A DNA stretch of 64,000 nt from Rohdeia mirabilis (GTDB lineage: Bacteria; Planctomycetota; UBA1135; GCA-002686595). Under the pieces are notes generated by a model. That model had not been told where the DNA came from, ran no database searches, and saw nothing but the letters and a program-made list of their open reading frames with translations. Positions 1-8,682 of the stretch are shown here, in pieces. Each line of letters starts with the position of its first letter. Positions within the stretch are counted from its first letter, which is position 1. The position numbers were made by a program, and so were the translations under genes. Location of the stretch: assembly GCA_007750655.1 (NCBI GenBank), contig CP036290.1, forward strand, positions 2,480,001-2,544,000. The letters run 5' to 3'.

Positions 1-248
1 TTGTAGAGCAGCGGAAGGAAGCGTTGATCGAGGCGCGCCAGCGGTCCGATGCACAGGATCACGTGCAAGAGGAGGAAGGCCGTGATCGCCGTGCTGCGGA
101 TGAGCGCCGTCTCGAAGGTCAGGCCCTTGTCGGTGACGAGCGACAGCACGACGAAGGCCGCGATCGAGAGCAGCACGCCGACCAACACGACCTGGTCGTA
201 GCGCTTCTTGTTGCGATTCCAGCCGACCGCTCGGTATCCGACTCCCAT
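1..248 (-). CDS. Ferric-reductase-like transmembrane protein, N-terminal part (runs off window)
   Basis: Only the first ~82 residues are visible; the gene continues beyond base 1. ATG at 248 lies 2 nt after the TGA of the upstream gene, so the two are probably cotranscribed. After a short basic start (GWNRNKKRYD) there are two hydrophobic segments, about residues 20-38 and 53-70. The second carries a His in LLLHVILCIGPL, followed by LARLDQRFLPLLYN. This resembles the start of the ferric-reductase-like (cytochrome b-type) membrane domain, in which such His residues bind haem. The family moves electrons across the inner membrane; donor and acceptor cannot be told here. The identification rests on a remembered family pattern and a partial protein, so it is moderate. 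Confidence 0.6.
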   Translation of the reverse strand, partial: MGVGYRAVGWNRNKKRYDQVVLVGVLLSIAAFVVLSLVTDKGLTFETALIRSTAITAFLLLHVILCIGPLARLDQRFLPLLY

Positions 249-250
249 GT

Positions 251-805
251 TCAGAATGGCCACTGGGGTTGGGCCGGCGTGGCGGGGAGCTCGAACGTGG
301 CGACGATCTCCGCCTTCTCGAGCTCGTACAGAACCAACCAGCACGGTCGATGGGTCGTGGACGTCGAATAGGCGATCGAACGGCCGTCGTCGCTCGCGCG
401 CCCGAAGAGCTCGGCGTCGGCGGGCGGTCGGCCTCCGAGCGACGGCCGCTCGAACGTTCGGTAGAGGAGCGTCACGCCGAGGTCCGCGACCGACGCGGGA
501 TCGACCTCGTACCAGTTGCTGACGGAAGAGGACTCCTCCTGGGCGCGCACCGATCCGTGGTACGCGATGCGCAACCTGCGACTCGGCGCATCCTGCGACG
601 CGACCGGTTGCCAGGTGAACTCGACGTCGTCGCCGAACGCTCCGTCGCGCACCACGTCCTCCAGGAACTCGGCCGCCGCCGCGGTGTCGTTCGTCCAGGC
701 CGACGCGTCGAGTCGGTCACCCGTCGCCCAGACGAGTCCGGCGGCCGTTGCGAATGCGAGAAGGACGACGCTCGCGCGGTGCCAACTGCGCAGTCGTCGA
801 ATCAC
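251..805 (-). CDS. Membrane-anchored hypothetical protein
   Basis: 184 aa starting at a GTG that overlaps the TGA of the preceding gene by 4 nt (GTGA), which supports translational coupling. One transmembrane segment lies near the N terminus (about residues 10-28), preceded by basic residues. The remaining ~150 residues are soluble and should lie outside the membrane. There is no cysteine pair or enzyme motif I recognise. A longer reading frame extends upstream but is Arg/Pro-rich shadow sequence, so the coupled GTG is preferred. The position between a small membrane protein and a ferric-reductase-like protein suggests an accessory subunit of a membrane redox complex; that is inference from context only. 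Confidence 0.55.
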   Translation of the reverse strand: MIRRLRSWHRASVVLLAFATAAGLVWATGDRLDASAWTNDTAAAAEFLEDVVRDGAFGDDVEFTWQPVASQDAPSRRLRIAYHGSVRAQEESSSVSNWYEVDPASVADLGVTLLYRTFERPSLGGRPPADAELFGRASDDGRSIAYSTSTTHRPCWLVLYELEKAEIVATFELPATPAQPQWPF

Positions 806-1065
806 GGAGCGACCTCGCGCGCGGCGCGGCGGTGCGCGTCGCTTTGGATCGGCGGCTGCTTCGAGCCGACCATGCGCCACACCGACCACGGCCAGAGGGC
901 GGCGGCCGCCGGCCAGATCAACAGCTTGAAGCCGAGCGGCGCACCCGCGGCGTCGGGGTCGACACGGGCGGCTCCGCGGAACGCGAACAGGCCTCCGACG
1001 AGCACGCCCACAAGAGCGTAGATCTCGAAGGCGCGCACGAGAGGGACGGCGATCTCGATGGGCAC
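802..1065 (-). CDS. Small two-helix membrane protein
   Basis: 87 aa from a GTG start. Two hydrophobic stretches are visible: about residues 14-31 (a Val/Leu/Gly-rich segment after RAFEIY) and about 45-65 (a Trp-rich segment ending WSVWRM). The C terminus is hydrophilic and basic. The stop overlaps the start of the next gene by 4 nt, and that gene is followed closely by a ferric-reductase-like gene, so the three look like one operon transcribed leftwards. I do not recognise the family. A structural or haem-complex accessory role is conceivable, but nothing in the sequence proves it. Confidence 0.5.
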   Translation of the reverse strand: MPIEIAVPLVRAFEIYALVGVLVGGLFAFRGAARVDPDAAGAPLGFKLLIWPAAAALWPWSVWRMVGSKQPPIQSDAHRRAAREVAP

Positions 1066-1353
1066 GGCGAGGCGGACGGGGGCGCGCCCCGAAGTGGGGC
1101 GGGGGGGCAGGGGTGGGTCGGTGGTTGCGGCTTCGACCCCTGTGGAGGGGGATCGTTCCGCGAGCTCGGACAGGACGACACCGGGCGGGCGCCGCGACGT
1201 CGGACGTCGCCAGCCGCTGGGGGCGGCCGCGATCGGACACGATACGCCCTGTCCCGGTGCTGACGGGACGAACGATCGCGCAGAAGATCAGGACTGGCGC
1301 CCGATGGGACGCCGCGGCACCCTGACAAAGCACGAACCGACAGCGCTGCCACC
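1066..1353. other. Divergent intergenic region, no gene seen
   Basis: This 288-base region separates the leftward membrane-protein operon from rightward mrfA and must hold both promoters. A TATCGT/ACGATA-like element near 1240-1250 is the only AT-containing hexamer that stands out. A G7 run is present near 1102-1108. I could not assign a firm promoter. Confidence 0.3.
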
Positions 1354-3819
1354 ATGCCGAGTCACGACCGAACGAAAGGCCCGCGCGCGGGCGACCAGGA
1401 CCTCTTGAAGCCGGCCCCCGCCCGCGGATCGGCGCGCCACCTGCGCGGCAAGCTGTCGGTGGACGAGCTGGTCGGCGCGCTCGACGGACACCGCGATCTG
1501 GGTGGGCGCATCTCGCACTGGGAGCGGGTGCCGCCGCGCGAGGCGGCTTGGGCGGAGTTGCCGAGGCGCCTCGATCCGCGCCTGCTCGAACTGATGGCGG
1601 CGCGCGGGAAGGAGCGCTTGTTCTCGCACCAGGTCGCGGCGGTCGACGCGGCGCTCGCAGGGCGGGACGTGCTGGTCGCGACACCGACCGCGTCGGGCAA
1701 GACGCTGACCTACACGCTGCCGGTCTTGCAGCGGCTGATCGAGACCGAGGGACGTTCGCGCTCGCTGTGGATGTTCCCGACCAAGGCCTTGTCCCAGGAC
1801 CAGTCGTCGAACCTGAACCTCTTGCTCGGCGACCTCGGCACGCGCGTCGAGGGGCTCGAGGACCTGCACTCGTTCACCTACGACGGCGACACGCCCCCGA
1901 CGATCCGCCGCACCCTGCGCGAGCGCGGTCACGTGGTGCTGACGAACCCGTGGATGCTGCACCAGGGCATCCTGCCGAACCACGCGAAGTGGTCGGTCCT
2001 GTTCGAGAACCTCGACTACGTGGTCATCGACGAGGTCCACACCCTGTCCGGCGTGTTCGGCTCGAGCGTCGCGAACGTGCTGCGGCGTCTGCAGCGCATC
2101 GCGCGCCACTACGGCGCGGATCCGAAGTTCCTGCTGTCGAGCGCGACGCTGCACGACCCGGCCGCGCACGCGCGCTCGTTGATCGGGCGCGACGCGGTGA
2201 TCGTGGACGAGGACGGCAGCCCGAGCGGCGAGCGCGTGTTCGCCGTCTACGAGCCGCCCCTGCTCGATCCGGTCGCCGGCCTGCGGGCCAACGCTCTGGA
2301 AGAAGCGCGGCGCCTGGCCGAGGTCCTGTGCGGACCGAAGCACCAGACGATCTTCTTCTGCAACCGCCGCACGTCGGTCGAGGTGCTGACGCGCTACCTG
2401 AAGGAGCTCGCTCCGCGCATCGGACTGAAGCCGGACGAGATTCGCGGTTATCGCGGCGGCTACCTGCCCGACCTGCGGCGCTCGATCGAGAAGGGCCTGC
2501 GTGCGGGCGAGGTCAAGGTCGTCGTGACGACGAACGCGCTCGAGCTCGGCATCGACGTGGGTGCGCTCGACGTGGCGGTGCTCGTCGGCTACCCCGGCTC
2601 GCAGGCGTCGTTCTGGCAGCGCGCGGGCCGCGTCGGTCGCCGCGGCAACACGAGTCTGTGCGTGATGATCGCGCGCTCCGACCCCATCGACCACTACTTG
2701 GCAGAACACCCCGAGTACCTGTTCTCGGCGCCCAAGGAGCGTCTCGGCGTGGATCCCGACAACCTCGTGATCCTCTCGGAGCAGCTGAAGTGCGCCGCGT
2801 TCGAACTGCCTTTCCGCGCGCGTGACGACGGCTCGGGCAACACGGTCGTCGAGGGCGAGTTCGGCAGCAATCCGCACGTGCCCGGCATTCTCGACTACCT
2901 GGCCGACGAGTCCGGTTTCCTGCACCGCCGCGAGGACACGTGGCACTGGATGGCCGACGCCTACCCCGCCCAGGACGTGTCGCTGGCCGGCGGCGAGCCC
3001 GACAACGTGCTCATCATCGATCAGGAGACCGGCAAGGCGATCGGCGAGACCGACCGCGAGGGCTCGATCACCACGGTGCACGTCGGAGCGATCTACCAGG
3101 TGGAGGGCGAGACCTGGAAGGTGGAGCGCTTCGACTACGACAACCGTCGCGCCTACGTGAAGGTGGTCATCAGCGACTACTTCACCGAGGCGCAGACGGA
3201 CACCGAAGTGCGGGTCCTGTCGCTCGAGGACGAGGCGCCCGACGCGCGCGGCTGGTCCAAGCTGCGCGGCGAGGTGCACGTGACGACCGTGGCGACGCTG
3301 TACAAGAAGATCCGCTTCTACACGCGCGAGAACGTCGGGTCCGAAGACATCGATCTGCCGCCGGAGGAGCTCGACACCGAGGCGTTCGTGATCACGCTCG
3401 AGCCGGAGACGGCGCGCGCCCTGGGACTGCAGGCCGGAACGCGCGCGGCGGCCTGGTCGGCGGCGGGGCGGCTGATGCGCCGCGTCGCGCCCCTGTACCT
3501 GCGCTGCCAGCCCCAGGACCTGGGCATCTGTTCGGAGATCCGTTCGCGCCACTTCGAGAAGCCGACGCTGTTCCTGTACGACCGCGTCCAGGGCGGTGTC
3601 GGTCTGTCGACGATCCTGTTCGACGTGTTCTCAGACCTGGTGCGCGCCGCCCGCGACGTGGTGGTGAGTTGTCCCTGCGAGCGCGGGTGTCCGGGTTGCG
3701 TCGGTCCGCTCGAAGAGGTCGGCGAAGTGGGCAAGCGCACGACGGCGCTGCTGCTGGACTTCTTCCTGGGTGCGCCCCTGCCCGAATCGGTCGACGCGGC
3801 GAGCGCGAAGACTCCCTGA
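1354..3819 (+). CDS. mrfA: DEAD/DEAH-box helicase with C-terminal cysteine cluster (MrfA/YprA family)
   Basis: 821 aa superfamily-2 helicase. Visible motifs are Walker A TPTASGKT (about residue 111), DEVH (about 227), SAT (about 262) and the arginine-finger motif QRAGRVGR (about 423). The C terminus has the DUF1998-type cluster CPCERGCPGC (about 773-783), which in this family binds metal. The family includes Bacillus subtilis MrfA, a 3'-5' helicase that works with the nuclease MrfB in repair of mitomycin-type DNA damage independently of UvrABC. The next gene, overlapping the stop by one base (TGATG), encodes the MrfB-like nuclease, which strengthens the call. The substrate spectrum in this organism is inferred. 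Confidence 0.88.
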   Translation: MPSHDRTKGPRAGDQDLLKPAPARGSARHLRGKLSVDELVGALDGHRDLGGRISHWERVPPREAAWAELPRRLDPRLLELMAARGKERLFSHQVAAVDAALAGRDVLVATPTASGKTLTYTLPVLQRLIETEGRSRSLWMFPTKALSQDQSSNLNLLLGDLGTRVEGLEDLHSFTYDGDTPPTIRRTLRERGHVVLTNPWMLHQGILPNHAKWSVLFENLDYVVIDEVHTLSGVFGSSVANVLRRLQRIARHYGADPKFLLSSATLHDPAAHARSLIGRDAVIVDEDGSPSGERVFAVYEPPLLDPVAGLRANALEEARRLAEVLCGPKHQTIFFCNRRTSVEVLTRYLKELAPRIGLKPDEIRGYRGGYLPDLRRSIEKGLRAGEVKVVVTTNALELGIDVGALDVAVLVGYPGSQASFWQRAGRVGRRGNTSLCVMIARSDPIDHYLAEHPEYLFSAPKERLGVDPDNLVILSEQLKCAAFELPFRARDDGSGNTVVEGEFGSNPHVPGILDYLADESGFLHRREDTWHWMADAYPAQDVSLAGGEPDNVLIIDQETGKAIGETDREGSITTVHVGAIYQVEGETWKVERFDYDNRRAYVKVVISDYFTEAQTDTEVRVLSLEDEAPDARGWSKLRGEVHVTTVATLYKKIRFYTRENVGSEDIDLPPEELDTEAFVITLEPETARALGLQAGTRAAAWSAAGRLMRRVAPLYLRCQPQDLGICSEIRSRHFEKPTLFLYDRVQGGVGLSTILFDVFSDLVRAARDVVVSCPCERGCPGCVGPLEEVGEVGKRTTALLLDFFLGAPLPESVDAASAKTP

Positions 3820-5132
3820 TGGGCGAGCCGGAGTCACTGGCCGATCGACTGCGGCGGCTGCGCCGGGACGGGGTGCCCGAGCAACCAGCGCCGAAGGCAC
3901 CTGTGCCCGCTCCACTCGTACTGCCGCGGCATCTCACTCGACGACTCGATCGCGATCGCGCCCCGTCGGACCTGGCTGCGCGCGCCACCGTCGGTCCGCC
4001 GCGCGACCTCGTGCGCGCGAACGGTGCCTGGGAGCGCGTGGAGCACCACCGCGGTTCGCACGTTCACGGTCGCGTGCAGCTCGACGACGCGCTCTCAGCC
4101 AGCGTCACGACGCTGGCACTCACCGCGCGCGATCCGGTGCTCGAGGCGTTCGATCCGGCGCGCGCCGTCTACCTGGACATCGAGGCGACCGGGCTCTCGG
4201 GTGGCTCGGGCACCTATCCCTACCTCGTGGCGCTCGCGCGGAGGCGGGCCGACGGGTGGGAACTGTGGCAAGGCTTCATGGCGTCGCCCGACGAGGAGCC
4301 GGCGCTCTTGCGCGAAGTGGCGGAGCGGATCGCGGACGCCGGTCAGATGGTGACGTTCTTCGGCAAGACCTACGACCGCCACCGACTCGAGGACAAGATG
4401 CGCCACCACCGCATCGCGCCGCCGTTCGCCGGGTGTCTGCACCTCGACCTGTACCACCCGCTCAAGCGTCTCTACGACGGGGCCGAGGCGAACGGGAAGC
4501 TGCAGACCCACGAGCGCGTGCTGTGCGGCTACGAGCGCGTCGACGACCTGTCCGGTGCCTACGCTCCGATGGCCTGGTTCGACTTCGTCGCCGACCGCCC
4601 GCACCTGCTCGAAGAGGTCTTTCGGCACAACGCGGCCGACGTGCTGTCGTTGATCGCGCTCACCGCGCACCTGGGGCGGACGCTCGACCCGGCAGACGGC
4701 CTCAGCGGTTCGGCGCCCCATCGCGAGCGAGGACTCGGACGGGTTCTGGCGCAGGTCGGTCGCCACACCGAAGCCGCCGAGCGACTCGAGCGTGCGAGCG
4801 AACTGTTCGACGGCAGCGGTGAGCGCGCGCGAACCGACGCGCCCTCGGAGTCGGCCAGGCTGCGGTTCGAGGCCGCGCGCGCGTTCGAACGCGCCGGAGC
4901 GTGGGAGCGCGCGCGAGTCCTCCACACTCGGTTGGCCGAGGACGACGGCGGCGACGACCTGGTCGCGGCCCTGGCGCTCGAGCGACTGGGACTGCGCTGC
5001 CGCCGGGAGAAGCGCATCGACGAGGCGCGCGACTTCGAGCGACGCGCGTGCGAGCGACTGCGCGACGTGCGGGCGTCGCGGGAGAAGGCGCAGCTCTCGG
5101 AACGACTGGTCGCACGTCTCGTGCGCTCGTGA
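3819..5132 (+). CDS. mrfB: RNase H-like exonuclease, MrfB/YprB family
   Basis: 437 aa. The start ATG shares a base with the TGA of mrfA, so translation is coupled. Residues ~115-290 form a DEDD-type RNase H-like domain: DIEATGLSGG (about 120), FFGKTYDRHRLEDK (about 180) and HNAADVLSL (about 270) supply the acidic metal ligands expected of the family. The first ~100 residues are basic and Pro-rich. The C-terminal ~120 residues are a helical, Arg/Glu/Ala-rich region that looks TPR-like. In B. subtilis MrfB is the exonuclease partner of MrfA in mitomycin-damage repair. Here the pairing and residues are seen; the role is inferred from the family. Confidence 0.82.
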   Translation: MGEPESLADRLRRLRRDGVPEQPAPKAPVPAPLVLPRHLTRRLDRDRAPSDLAARATVGPPRDLVRANGAWERVEHHRGSHVHGRVQLDDALSASVTTLALTARDPVLEAFDPARAVYLDIEATGLSGGSGTYPYLVALARRRADGWELWQGFMASPDEEPALLREVAERIADAGQMVTFFGKTYDRHRLEDKMRHHRIAPPFAGCLHLDLYHPLKRLYDGAEANGKLQTHERVLCGYERVDDLSGAYAPMAWFDFVADRPHLLEEVFRHNAADVLSLIALTAHLGRTLDPADGLSGSAPHRERGLGRVLAQVGRHTEAAERLERASELFDGSGERARTDAPSESARLRFEAARAFERAGAWERARVLHTRLAEDDGGDDLVAALALERLGLRCRREKRIDEARDFERRACERLRDVRASREKAQLSERLVARLVRS

Positions 5133-5153
5133 CGCAGCGCGGGTCGGGCTCGA

Positions 5154-6563
5154 CTAGTGCGGCCGGTAGGGCACGCCCTCGAGGTCACCGTCCGCGAGGA
5201 GTTCGAGCGCCCGCAGGATCAACGTGTCGCGCTCGGCGAACAGATCTTCGGGATCGAACTCGACGATCTCGTGCGGAACCGCGCCGATGCCCTCGAGGCC
5301 CTTGCCCTCGTTGAAGCGGCCCATGTTGGATGCGACCGAGACGTAGAGCGAGAACAGCCCGGACGGCAGCTCGATCGTGGTCTTGCTCGAGGACATGCCG
5401 GCGGTGTTGCTCTCGCCGATCATGTACGCGCGGCCGTCCTCCTTGAACATGCCGCTGGCCGTCTCTCCGGCGCTGCGAACGGTGGCGTCGACGATCACGA
5501 CGACCGGTCCGCCGAACGGATGCGCACCCGCCGAGGAGTAGGACTTCACGAAGTCGAGCGTCTCGCCCGCCGGCACGAAGCGACCCATCAGACCCTCGTG
5601 GTCGAAGCCGCCGCCCGAGTTGCCGCGGAAGTCGAGCACGATGCCGGCGGCACCCGAGAGTGTCGCCAGCGCCGCGTCCATCTGCTCGGGGAGGTCGGAC
5701 GGACAGCGCCTGACGTGCACGTAGCCCAGGCCGCCAGCGACACCCTCGTACTCGAGCAGACCGTAGTAGAGGTCGCCCGCGTTAGCGAGACCCGTGCTCG
5801 GCAGGCCAGGCGGCGCGAAGGCGGGGCCGCTCGGCACCGGATTGCCCTTCTCGTAGACCAACGTTCGGCGCTTGGTCTTGCCTTCGTCCGTCTTCAACTC
5901 GAGATCGAGACGCGTGCCCACCGGCAGTGCGAGCCCCCAGTGGCAGGCGTAGAAGAAGGCCTGGTGGTCGGTCGAGAACGAGCTGCGATCGGACAGCTCC
6001 GCAACGCGCTCGTCGAGCCAGTCGAGCACCTTCTGCTTGCCGACCTTCTTGACCTCCCAACCGGAGTGGATGCCCAGCGCCGCCGCCGTTCCCCAGGCGT
6101 TCTTCACGTAGATCTTCTTGCCGACCTGGCACCAGAACATCCCGGGACCCACCCGTTCCGGTTCGTCGGGCCAGCGCACGTCTTCGCCCGCGGGCAACGG
6201 TCGGACCTGCGCGTGCCCGTCCTCGAGGCGAGCGAGCAGGCGCACGAGCAGCACGAGGTGCTCCTGGTGCGTCGCGACGTCGCGCACCTCCTTCGTGAAC
6301 TGCTTGCGGACCTTCTTCCAGTCGATGTCCTTCGCGTCGAAGAAGTGACCGCACCGTTCTTCGAGGGCGTCGAGCGCGAACTCCACGTCGGCCGCGTAGT
6401 CCACGTCCTGGACGGAGTCCGACAGCGCGCTCGCCGTGCGCGCTTCGATGGGGTTGTCCGGACCGGCCCGCTCTCCGCCGACGATCGTCGAGGGCGCGAG
6501 CAGCCCGACGGACAGGGCCAGGAGAGCAGCGACGGGCTTGGTGGCGGCTAGAGGTCGGAGCAT
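5154..6563 (-). CDS. Secreted S41-family (tail-specific/tricorn-like) serine peptidase
   Basis: 469 aa. The chosen ATG at 6563 begins a clear Sec signal peptide (MLRPLAATK followed by a Leu/Ala/Val core), so in-frame sequence upstream is excluded. An LEDGHAQV motif supplies the His typical of S41B members, LDFRGNSGGG is the S41 substrate-binding strand, and VRSAGETASG carries the probable nucleophilic Ser (about residue 362). The Lys that completes the CtpA-type dyad (FGKG) is not at the expected place, where NTAGMSSS is found; a Ser/His/Glu tricorn-like mechanism is therefore more likely than Ser/Lys. The protein probably acts in the periplasm. Its substrate is unknown. Confidence 0.75.
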   Translation of the reverse strand: MLRPLAATKPVAALLALSVGLLAPSTIVGGERAGPDNPIEARTASALSDSVQDVDYAADVEFALDALEERCGHFFDAKDIDWKKVRKQFTKEVRDVATHQEHLVLLVRLLARLEDGHAQVRPLPAGEDVRWPDEPERVGPGMFWCQVGKKIYVKNAWGTAAALGIHSGWEVKKVGKQKVLDWLDERVAELSDRSSFSTDHQAFFYACHWGLALPVGTRLDLELKTDEGKTKRRTLVYEKGNPVPSGPAFAPPGLPSTGLANAGDLYYGLLEYEGVAGGLGYVHVRRCPSDLPEQMDAALATLSGAAGIVLDFRGNSGGGFDHEGLMGRFVPAGETLDFVKSYSSAGAHPFGGPVVVIVDATVRSAGETASGMFKEDGRAYMIGESNTAGMSSSKTTIELPSGLFSLYVSVASNMGRFNEGKGLEGIGAVPHEIVEFDPEDLFAERDTLILRALELLADGDLEGVPYRPH

Positions 6564-6600
6564 CGTGTGGCGGTAGGGGGCAAGGATGGGGCGGCCCACC

Positions 6601-6606
6601 AGTCTA
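6601..6606 (-). promoter_or_regulatory. Candidate -10 element (TAGACT) for the S41 peptidase gene
   Basis: TAGACT on the minus strand, 37 nt before the peptidase ATG. It matches the TAG-N2-T hexamer that recurs upstream of many genes in this window. No TTGACA-like -35 is evident. Confidence 0.35.
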
Positions 6607-6632
6607 GGGCGGCAGCTGTGTGCGGTCCGCAA

Positions 6633-6638
6633 TAGGCT
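6633..6638 (+). promoter_or_regulatory. Candidate -10 element (TAGGCT) for the Rieske-ThDP gene
   Basis: TAGGCT, 67 nt before the ATG at 6706, back-to-back with the TAGACT element serving the opposite strand. Same hexamer class as other candidates in the window. Confidence 0.33.
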
Positions 6639-6705
6639 CCTAGCACGTTCCGCCCCGACCGTGGAGGCGGACCCAGCAGGCCAGACTCGCACCCCACACC
6701 ATCCG

Positions 6706-8682
6706 ATGTCCGACGCACGCACGACCTGGCACAAGGTGGCCGATCTCGACGAGCTTCCCGAGGACCGCGTCCGCACCGTCGTGGCCGACGGCAAGTGGAT
6801 CTGCCTGACGCATGTGGATGGCCGCTACGGCGCGCTGGACAACCACTGTCCGCACCAAGGCGGTCCGTTGGGTGAGGGCACGATCGAGAACGGGCTCCTG
6901 CGTTGTCCCTGGCACGGTTGGGACTACTGTCCACTCACTGGTGCCTCGCCCGCCGGATTCGACGAGCGCGTTCCCAGCTACCCGGTCGAGGTGCGCGACG
7001 ACGGCATCTACGTCGGGATCGAGCCCGAACCGGCGCCGAGCGAAACGGTCAGCGACGTCATGGCGCGCACGCTGTGTGCCTGGGGCGTGCGTCACGTCTT
7101 CGGAATGGTCGGGCACTCGAACCTCGGACTCGCGGACGCGCTGCGGCGTCGCACCGAGGCGGGCGAACTCGAGTACGTCGCAGTGCGTCACGAAGGTGCG
7201 GCCGCGTTCGCGGCTTCGGCCTACGGCAAGCTCACCGGTCGACCGGCGGCCTGCTTGACGATCGCCGGTCCGGGGGCGACGAACCTTCTGACCGGTCTGT
7301 GGGACGCCAAGGTCGACCGTGCGCCCGTCCTCGCGCTGACGGGACAGGTCCAGACCCAGGTCTTCGGTCCGGGCGCGTTCCAGGAGATCGATCTGTCGAG
7401 CGCGTTCGGGGCCGTCGCGCGCTTCAGCCACACCGTGCTGCCGAGCTCACGGCACGGCGAGCTGATGTCGCTCGCCTGCAAACATGCGCTGGTCGAACGC
7501 GACGTGGCGCACCTGATCTTCCCCGACGACGTACAGGACCTCGAAGCGCCCACTGGTGCCACGATCGGCTCACCCGCGGGCCGGATCGGCGACGTCGAGA
7601 TCACGCCGCCTCCCGCCGCGCTCGCTGCGGCCACGGAGCGCCTGCGTGCGGCGAAACGCCCGTTGATCGTCCTCGGCCACGGTGCGCGCGGTCGGACGGC
7701 CGGCGTCGTCGAACTGGCCGAGCGTCTCGGAGCCTGTGTCGTCACCACGTTCAAGGGCAAGGGCCTGATCGGCGACGACCACCCGTTGGCCGGCGGCGTA
7801 CTCGGGCGCTCGGGGACGCCGATCGCGAGCTGGTTCATGAACGAGTGCGACCTGATCTGCGTCTTCGGGGCGAGCTTTTCGAACCACACGGGGATCACGA
7901 CGCACAAGCCGATCGTTCAGGTCGACTACGACCGTTCGCAGCTGGCGCGCTTCCATGCGGTCGACGTGCCCGTCTGGGGCGAGATCGACGTCACGGCACG
8001 CGCGCTCGCCGCTCAGCTGGAGCGCGATCCGGGCGCGAACGATCGAGTCGACCAGCGGACCGAGCTCGCGGAGCGATGGGCCCTCTGGCGCGCCGAGAAG
8101 GCCCGCCGGCGCGCCGACGATCGAGGACGTGGTGTGAATTCGGCCGCCGTCTTCGAAGCACTGGGACGGCTCTGCGATCCGCGCGCCATCGTGGCCGTGG
8201 ACGTCGGCAACAACACCTATTCGTTCGGACGCTACTTCGAGTGTCGCGACAACGCGGTGCTCATGTCGGGCTACCTCGGCTCGATCGGATTCGGCTATCC
8301 AGCAGCGATGGGCGCCTGGGCCGCGACGCGCACCGACGATCCTGCGGTGGCCGGGCGACAGGTCCTGTGCGTGACGGGCGACGGCGGGTTTGGCCAGTAC
8401 TTGGCTGAGGTGACGACGGCGGTGCGCCACGGCATGAACATCACACACGTGCTGCTCAACAACAGCGAATTGGGCAAGATCAGCAAAGAGCAGGCCTCGG
8501 GCGAATGGCCCGTGTGGCAGACGGACCTCGTCAATCCCGACTTCGCCGCCTACGTCACGAGCTGCGGAGGACTCGGGATCCGCGTCACCGACGTTGCCGA
8601 TCTCGACGCGGCCCTCGAACGCGCACTGGCCCATGACGGACCGGCCACGGTCGAGGTGCTCACGGACGTCGAACTCGTCTGA
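6706..8682 (+). CDS. Rieske [2Fe-2S] domain fused to a thiamine-diphosphate-dependent enzyme
   Basis: 658 aa. Residues ~8-105 are a Rieske domain with the two ligand pairs CPHQGG (C48, H50) and CPWHGW (C67, H70). A short linker leads to a complete ThDP enzyme of the acetolactate synthase/pyruvate oxidase superfamily: N-terminal PYR domain (~112-280, with RHEGAAAFAASAYGKLTGRP around the catalytic Glu), central domain (~300-430), and a C-terminal PP domain with GDGGFGQ...NN (about 560-590) for ThDP-Mg binding. The substrate is unknown; a 2-oxo acid is the family expectation. The Rieske cluster suggests that electrons leave or enter the ThDP intermediate through Fe-S, as in ferredoxin/quinone-linked enzymes; that is inference. 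The stop overlaps the 3' end of convergent purN by 23 bases. Confidence 0.8.
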   Translation: MSDARTTWHKVADLDELPEDRVRTVVADGKWICLTHVDGRYGALDNHCPHQGGPLGEGTIENGLLRCPWHGWDYCPLTGASPAGFDERVPSYPVEVRDDGIYVGIEPEPAPSETVSDVMARTLCAWGVRHVFGMVGHSNLGLADALRRRTEAGELEYVAVRHEGAAAFAASAYGKLTGRPAACLTIAGPGATNLLTGLWDAKVDRAPVLALTGQVQTQVFGPGAFQEIDLSSAFGAVARFSHTVLPSSRHGELMSLACKHALVERDVAHLIFPDDVQDLEAPTGATIGSPAGRIGDVEITPPPAALAAATERLRAAKRPLIVLGHGARGRTAGVVELAERLGACVVTTFKGKGLIGDDHPLAGGVLGRSGTPIASWFMNECDLICVFGASFSNHTGITTHKPIVQVDYDRSQLARFHAVDVPVWGEIDVTARALAAQLERDPGANDRVDQRTELAERWALWRAEKARRRADDRGRGVNSAAVFEALGRLCDPRAIVAVDVGNNTYSFGRYFECRDNAVLMSGYLGSIGFGYPAAMGAWAATRTDDPAVAGRQVLCVTGDGGFGQYLAEVTTAVRHGMNITHVLLNNSELGKISKEQASGEWPVWQTDLVNPDFAAYVTSCGGLGIRVTDVADLDAALERALAHDGPATVEVLTDVELV

